Source: Halomonas sp. QHL1
GTDB lineage: Bacteria > Pseudomonadota > Gammaproteobacteria > Pseudomonadales > Halomonadaceae
Assembly: GCF_001882345.1 (NCBI RefSeq)
Contig: NZ_MINL01000001.1
Location: forward strand, 3,128,890 to 3,192,889
Length of the DNA stretch: 64,000 nucleotides
Direction: 5' to 3'
A model generated the notes under the pieces. That model was not told the DNA's origin. It did not search any database and worked only from the letters and a program-made list of their open reading frames with translations. The position numbers were made by a program, and so were the translations under genes. Below, piece by piece: positions 59,611 to 64,000 of the stretch (positions are counted from its first letter, which is position 1; every line of letters starts with the position of its first letter).

Positions 59611-60784
59611 AGACAGTTCAATTCAGGCGCCGTCTGTCGAGCTTTCGCCTACTCAATGGCTGCATGAGCTGCTCGACATTATGGTTGAGCAGAACGCCTC
59701 CGATCTGCTTATCTCCGTGGGTGCGCCGCCAAGCCTAAAAATGCCCGATGGGCTGGTGCCGCTGGGGCAGCAGCGTTTAACCGCCCATCAGGTCAACGAG
59801 CTGGTCACCCACACGCTGCCGGAAGGATTGCGCGAGCGGTTTGCCAGCGAGCATGAAGCGAACTTCGCGCTGAGTCGCGAGGGAAAAGGGCGTTTTCGGG
59901 TCAGCGCGTTTCAGCAGCGCAACCAGATGGCCATGGTGGTGCGCAGCATCGCTATTGAGATTCCACGCCTAGAAGCGCTGGGCGTACCGGAACATTTGGC
60001 AGAATTAGCCCAGGCCAAGCTTGGGCTGGTACTGGTGGTGGGTGGCACGGGAACCGGGAAATCGACGACCCTGGCGGCGATGATTCAGCAGCGCAACGAG
60101 ACCGTCGGCGGGCATATCATCAGTATCGAAGACCCTATTGAGTACCTGCACCCGCATAAGCGCGCCATTGTGAATCAGCGCGAAGTAGGGATTGATACCG
60201 AATCGTTTGAGGTGGCGCTAAAAAATACCCTGCGCCAGGCGCCGGATGTGATTCTGATTGGTGAAATCCGCACACGGGAAACCATGGAGCACGCGCTGAC
60301 GTTTGCCGAAACCGGCCACCTGTGTCTGGCAACGCTGCACGCCAATAACGCCAATCAGGCGCTGGAGCGCATCATTCACTTCTTCCCCCATGAACGCCAT
60401 GAGCAGATATGGATGGATCTTTCGTTGAATCTGCGTGCGGTCGTCGCTCAGCAACTGCTGCCCACGCTTGCGGGTGGGCGCCGTGCGGCCATTGAGATCA
60501 TGCTGCAGTCGCCGCGCATTGCCGGCTTGATCCGTAATGGGGAGGTCGCCGAGATTAAAGCAGCGATGGCCAAGTCCCGCAACGCCGGGATGCAAACCTT
60601 TGATCAGGCGCTGCATGACCTGCATCAGGCCGGGCATATAAGCAGAGAGGTGGCCATGGCCCACGCCGACTCGGCTAACGACCTGCGCATGTTGCTCAAC
60701 TATAGCGATGCCAAGAGACGTAACCTGTCACTAGATGAACAGGTGCCTAGTCATTTAGGTCTGCGCGATGGCGATGATTACTAA
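59603..60784 (+). CDS. pilU: PilT-dependent retraction ATPase PilU
   Basis: 393 residues. Walker A VVGGTGTGKST, SIEDPIEYLHPHK, IGEIRTRETMEHALTFAETGHLCLATLHANNANQ. PilU is a PilT paralogue that aids retraction under load and works through PilT. It has a longer C-terminal tail than PilT. Its start lies within pilT, so the two are coupled. Confidence 0.96.
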   Translation: MNKDSSIQAPSVELSPTQWLHELLDIMVEQNASDLLISVGAPPSLKMPDGLVPLGQQRLTAHQVNELVTHTLPEGLRERFASEHEANFALSREGKGRFRVSAFQQRNQMAMVVRSIAIEIPRLEALGVPEHLAELAQAKLGLVLVVGGTGTGKSTTLAAMIQQRNETVGGHIISIEDPIEYLHPHKRAIVNQREVGIDTESFEVALKNTLRQAPDVILIGEIRTRETMEHALTFAETGHLCLATLHANNANQALERIIHFFPHERHEQIWMDLSLNLRAVVAQQLLPTLAGGRRAAIEIMLQSPRIAGLIRNGEVAEIKAAMAKSRNAGMQTFDQALHDLHQAGHISREVAMAHADSANDLRMLLNYSDAKRRNLSLDEQVPSHLGLRDGDDY

Positions 60785-60802
60785 GCGTTAACTCAATATT
60801 AA

Positions 60803-61942
60803 CTATGCAGCATAAATACCGCCTAACACCCGAAGGCCCTGCGCGCCGGTAACCGAGGGTAAGTTGCCCGGTAAATGGTGCAGGCGCTGATGAGCCAGCC
60901 AGGCAAAGGCGCCCGCTTCAATCCAGTCTTCAGGCCAGCCATACGCCGATGGCGAAGTGAGCGTGGCGCGAGGGATGTGATGGGCAAGGCGCTGCATTAA
61001 GTAGCCGTTGTGGGCACCGCCGCCAGCGGTGATCAGCGTGAGCGGGCCACTATCGATCCGGAGTTGTTCAATCCCCTGGGCGACACTGACGGCGGTGAGT
61101 TCAGCCAGCGTCGCCTGAACATCGGCGGCGGCTTCCTGACCGCTGAGATGTTTTTGAAGCCAATCCAGATGAAATAGCTCACGCCCTGTGCTTCTTGGCG
61201 GCGGCTGCTGGAAAAACGGTTCGGATAACAATCGAGCTAATAGTGCTTCATCTACCTTTCCGCTAGCGGCCCAATCGCCGTCCTGGTCAAAGCGGCCGCC
61301 CTGGTGCAAGGCAAACCAGCTATCCAATAAAACATTCGCGGGCCCGGTATCAAAACCGATCACTGGGTCGCTTGGCTGGCTAGAAAGCCAGGTGAGATTG
61401 GCAAAGCCGCCTAAATTAAGCACCAACTGATGCGCGTTTGCTCGCCCAAATAGCGCCTGATGAAACGCCGGTGCCAGCGGTGCCGCTTGACCGCCTGCGG
61501 CTAAGTCGCGGCGACGAAAATCGGCTACCACCGTGCAGTCGGTGAGTTCTGCCAGCAAGCTTGGATTATCCAACTGCAGTGTATACGCCGGGCCGTCGCC
61601 GTGGCCTGAGGGGGCATGCTCGATGGTTTGGCCGTGACTGCCGATAGCACTGATCTGTTCTATACCCACTGAAAGGGGCGCTAATAAGTGCTGCACGGCT
61701 TGGGCCTGGCATTGGCAGAACGCGTGTTCCGCTGCTGCGAGCTGGGCAAAACTGACCTGCTCTACATGACACAGCTTAAATAGTAGGCGGTGTAGCTCAT
61801 CTGGCATTGGCTCGGCGTGGGTCGCTAACAGACGCGGCGGCGAATCCTTTTCGACGGCGATAAGTGCCGCATCAATACCGTCCAGACTAGTGCCGGACAT
61901 TAGACCAATATAGTAAAGCGGCGGAGCGGTAGGCGTTTTCAT
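60803..61942 (-). CDS. anmK: Anhydro-N-acetylmuramic acid kinase
   Basis: 379 residues. It opens and phosphorylates 1,6-anhydroMurNAc from cell-wall turnover, giving MurNAc-6-P. ATP motif IGLMSGTSLDGIDAAL, ISAIGSHGQTIEH, LNLGGFANLT and FDTGPANVLLD are conserved. ATG 61942 is chosen because the family begins here; the 45-residue upstream extension is not conserved. Divergent from tyrS, as in Pseudomonas. Confidence 0.95.
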   Translation of the reverse strand: MKTPTAPPLYYIGLMSGTSLDGIDAALIAVEKDSPPRLLATHAEPMPDELHRLLFKLCHVEQVSFAQLAAAEHAFCQCQAQAVQHLLAPLSVGIEQISAIGSHGQTIEHAPSGHGDGPAYTLQLDNPSLLAELTDCTVVADFRRRDLAAGGQAAPLAPAFHQALFGRANAHQLVLNLGGFANLTWLSSQPSDPVIGFDTGPANVLLDSWFALHQGGRFDQDGDWAASGKVDEALLARLLSEPFFQQPPPRSTGRELFHLDWLQKHLSGQEAAADVQATLAELTAVSVAQGIEQLRIDSGPLTLITAGGGAHNGYLMQRLAHHIPRATLTSPSAYGWPEDWIEAGAFAWLAHQRLHHLPGNLPSVTGAQGLRVLGGIYAA

Positions 61943-61964
61943 AAGCGAACTCGTACAAAGCTGG

Positions 61965-61998
61965 GCTGAGACTAAACCAGGGTGAGAGCTAAACCAAG
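61965..61998 (+). repeat. 17-bp imperfect direct repeat upstream of anmK
   Basis: GCTGAGACTAAACCAGG followed directly by GTGAGAGCTAAACCAAG. It lies in the anmK-tyrS intergenic region. Confidence 0.55.
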
Positions 61999-62076
61999 GC
62001 GAGCGAGCATGGTAACATCGTCGGCTATTTATCACCTGAGCCCGGTAAGGGCGGTTCTTTATAGTGGAGAGAGGCA

Positions 62077-63276
62077 ATGAGTGAGGTGGATCAGGCTTTA
62101 GCGCTGCTGTCGCGGGGTACGCATGAAATCCTGGTAGAGGATGAGTTAAAAAAGAAGCTGGCTTCAGGCCGCAAACTGCGTATCAAAGCGGGTTTTGATC
62201 CCACGGCCCCTGACTTGCACCTTGGGCACAGCGTGTTGCTGACCAAAATGCGCCAGTTTCAGGATTTGGGGCATACGGTTATCTTTTTGATCGGTGACTT
62301 TACCGGGCGTATTGGAGACCCTACCGGTAAGAACGTGACGCGCAAGCCGCTCACCGAAGAGGACGTGAAAGCCAACGCCGAAACTTATAAAGAGCAGGTG
62401 TTTAAAATTCTCGACCCTGAAAAGACCGAGGTGCGCTTTAACGCCGAGTGGTTTAGCGAGCTCACCGCTGCCAAAATGATTGAGCTGGCTGCCCAAAGCA
62501 CCGTCGCCCGTATGCTGGAACGGGATGACTTTGAAAAGCGCTATAAAGCCAATCAATCCATTGCTATCCACGAATTTCTCTACCCCCTGGTACAAGGCTA
62601 TGACTCGGTAGCCCTTGAAGCGGATGTGGAGCTTGGCGGTACCGACCAGAAGTTCAACCTGCTGATGGGGCGTGAGATTCAAAAGCACTTCGGCCAAGAG
62701 CCCCAAGTGGTTATTACCATGCCGCTGTTGGAAGGGTTAGACGGCGTGCAGAAGATGTCTAAGTCCCTGGGCAACTACATTGGTGTCGATGAAGCGCCTG
62801 GATCCATGTTCAATAAACTGGTCTCCATGCCGGATAGCTTAATGTGGCGCTACTTTGAGCTGCTCTCTTTGAAATCGAACGAAGAGATTGATGCGCTCAA
62901 GCAGAGCGTTGAGCAGGGCGCTAATCCACGTGATGTGAAGATGGAGCTGGCGCGGGAGCTTATTGCCCGCTACCACGGTGATGAAGCCGCCGCCAATGCG
63001 CACAAGTCAGCGGGTAATCAGCTGGCCGATGGCGAACTGCCGGAAGACCTGCCGGAAGTCACGGTTGATTTTGAAGGCAACGAACATGCACCTATCGCCG
63101 CTGTTCTTAATAGAGCAGAGCTTGCAAACAACAGTGCCCAAGCCAAAGATATGCTGGGTAATGGCCGCGTTAAAGTCGATGGCGACGTCGTTGCTAAAGA
63201 CACTATGCTGGCGACTGGTAAGAGCTATGTGATTCAGGCTGGCAAGAAGCGTTACGCCCGTGTGACACTTGTTTGA
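62077..63276 (+). CDS. tyrS: Tyrosyl-tRNA synthetase
   Basis: 399 residues, class I. HIGH motif HLGH (48-51), KMSKS at 226-230, specificity block [31 protein letters not shown] and a C-terminal S4-like RNA-binding domain (about 335-399, [16 protein letters not shown]). It charges tRNA-Tyr. The shorter length than E. coli TyrS (424) and the HLGHS signature fit the TyrZ-type enzyme. ATG 62077 follows GAGAGAGG. No clear terminator separates it from the rRNA promoters. Confidence 0.96.
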   Translation: MSEVDQALALLSRGTHEILVEDELKKKLASGRKLRIKAGFDPTAPDLHLGHSVLLTKMRQFQDLGHTVIFLIGDFTGRIGDPTGKNVTRKPLTEEDVKANAETYKEQVFKILDPEKTEVRFNAEWFSELTAAKMIELAAQSTVARMLERDDFEKRYKANQSIAIHEFLYPLVQGYDSVALEADVELGGTDQKFNLLMGREIQKHFGQEPQVVITMPLLEGLDGVQKMSKSLGNYIGVDEAPGSMFNKLVSMPDSLMWRYFELLSLKSNEEIDALKQSVEQGANPRDVKMELARELIARYHGDEAAANAHKSAGNQLADGELPEDLPEVTVDFEGNEHAPIAAVLNRAELANNSAQAKDMLGNGRVKVDGDVVAKDTMLATGKSYVIQAGKKRYARVTLV

Positions 63277-63295
63277 ATTTTCTGTCAAAAAGCTC

Positions 63296-63324
63296 TTGCC
63301 AACTCGGCAGCGAATCCGTAAAGT
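63296..63324 (+). promoter_or_regulatory. Candidate rRNA operon promoter P1
   Basis: TTGCCA, 17-base spacer, TAAAGT, followed by a GC-rich discriminator (ACGC). It lies about 425 bp before 16S. Such GC-rich discriminators make rRNA promoters sensitive to ppGpp and DksA. Confidence 0.5.
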
Positions 63325-63460
63325 ACGCATCCGCTGCCGGGGACGCCTAGCGTTACCAGCGGTGTATAAGGTGTAAAAGCCTTGGTTTGTCAAACAGTTA
63401 GCGCTTTTGCAATAGCTCGCGGTTTTGGATGGTATGTGTACCACATCGAAAACAACGCCC

Positions 63461-63488
63461 TTGACAAACGTCAGGAAATGCGTAGAAT
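63461..63488 (+). promoter_or_regulatory. rRNA operon promoter P2
   Basis: TTGACA, 16-base spacer, TAGAAT, with discriminator ACGCC. A near-consensus sigma-70 promoter about 260 bp before 16S. Confidence 0.8.
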
Positions 63489-63547
63489 ACGCCTTCCTCG
63501 CTGCGGCAAGCCAGTTCAACGGTTAGCCAATTAAATACAGCGAAACA

Positions 63548-63560
63548 GCTCTTTAACAAT
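63548..63560 (+). promoter_or_regulatory. rRNA antitermination boxA
   Basis: GCTCTTTAACAAT matches the boxA element bound by NusB/S10. It is followed by a long imperfect stem (about 63583-63628, GCTTGC ... GCAAGC) that resembles boxC/processing structure of the leader. Confidence 0.85.
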
Positions 63561-63713
63561 TTGATCAGGTAATTCATGTGGGCGCTTGCTGATGTTGGTG
63601 ACAAATCACCCAATATCAAGGCAAGCGACTCAAGCAATAGGGTTTTAAAGGATTCGTCCTTTGGGATCTGTTTTGAATGAATTCGTTTGAACCTTGAGCC
63701 AAGTTTGATCCGC

Positions 63714-64000
63714 TTTTGTTGCCTTCGGGTGACATGTAAGGATCACATAGATCTTAAACTGAAGAGTTTGATCATGGCTCAGATTGAACGCTGGCGGCAG
63801 GCCTAACACATGCAAGTCGAGCGGTAACAGATCTAGCTTGCTAGATGCTGACGAGCGGCGGACGGGTGAGTAATGCATAGGAATCTGCCCGGTAGTGGGG
63901 GATAACCTGGGGAAACCCAGGCTAATACCGCATACGTCCTACGGGAGAAAGGGGGCTTCGGCTCCCGCTTTTTGTTGCCTTCGGGTGACATGTAAGGATC
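63714..64000 (+). repeat. Direct repeat of 16S leader at the right edge
   Basis: Bases 63714-63744 recur exactly at 63970-64000 (31 nt, TTTTGTTGCCTTCGGGTGAC onward), 256 bp apart. The second copy interrupts 16S. Either the 16S 5' region is tandemly duplicated, or the assembly is faulty at an rRNA repeat. Confidence 0.9.
63756..63968 (+). rRNA. rrs: 16S rRNA, 5' part only
   Basis: Begins AAACTGAAGAGTTTGATC and runs through the universal helix-3 region, TAACACATGCAAGTCGAGCGG and the V1-V2 region with halomonad-like sequence (about 213 nt). At about 63968 the sequence departs from 16S, where a TATT(A/G)GATGAGCC segment is expected, and repeats the leader. The gene is therefore not shown intact in the window. 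Confidence 0.93.

Overview
The window looks like a chromosomal backbone segment of a gammaproteobacterium of the Halomonadaceae (Halomonas/Vreelandella type). The evidence is the partial 16S rRNA at the right end, which reads like Halomonas in its first ~210 bases, together with gene orders shared with Pseudomonas and other non-enteric gammaproteobacteria: dnaK-dnaJ-dapB-carAB-greA, rlmE-ftsH-folP-glmM-tpiA-secG-tRNA-tRNA-rimP-nusA-infB-rbfA-truB-rpsO-pnp, dksA-gluQ-cbrX-cbrA-cbrB-[sRNA]-pcnB-folK-panBCD, metX-metW-yggT-proC-yggS-pilT-pilU, and anmK-tyrS. The genus is inferred, not proven. No prophage, insertion sequence or CRISPR array was seen.

Layout. 1-4.7 kb: cold-shock protein, His-rich ZinT-like periplasmic metal protein, LprI-like protein, tmRNA (ssrA) behind smpB, ratA-ratB, bamE, fur. 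4.8-10.7 kb: recN with LexA-like boxes, then grpE, dnaK and dnaJ, with clear sigma-32 promoters before grpE and dnaK. 10.8-15.2 kb: an accessory insert between dnaJ and dapB (EamA permease, iron/siderophore-type ABC importer, DUF2218 protein). 15.2-38.0 kb: the long conserved block from dapB to pnp (lysine, carbamoyl phosphate, RNA modification, proteolysis, folate, cell-wall precursor, glycolysis, secretion, tRNA-Leu and tRNA-fMet, translation and RNA decay). 38.1-42.9 kb: MFS exporter, thiolase, panBCD.

43-51.8 kb is the most interesting region. folK and pcnB are separated from cbrB by about 0.9 kb with no credible protein gene. On the minus strand this gap carries an inverted repeat of TGTTACC, a perfect sigma-54 promoter, a ~460-nt transcript region with six or seven A-rich 'CA' motifs of the kind bound by Hfq/Crc, and a hairpin. 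That is the architecture of the pseudomonad carbon-catabolite-repression RNA CrcZ, sitting where CrcZ sits in Pseudomonas, directly downstream of the sigma-54 activator gene cbrB. A 58-codon membrane-protein ORF (cbrX-like) overlaps the start of cbrA. Together gluQ-cbrX-cbrA-cbrB-crcZ suggests a complete carbon/nitrogen balance circuit outside Pseudomonas.

51.9-62.1 kb: aminotransferase-sfsA, a minus-strand methionine/proline group (DUF4426, metW, metX, yggT, proC, yggS), divergent pilTU, then anmK. 62.1-64 kb: tyrS and the start of an rRNA operon with two promoters, boxA and the 5' part of 16S. The last ~31 bases repeat the 16S leader instead of continuing 16S, which indicates a tandem duplication or an assembly fault. 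Several intergenic gaps also carry short imperfect tandem repeats with 13-17 bp periods.
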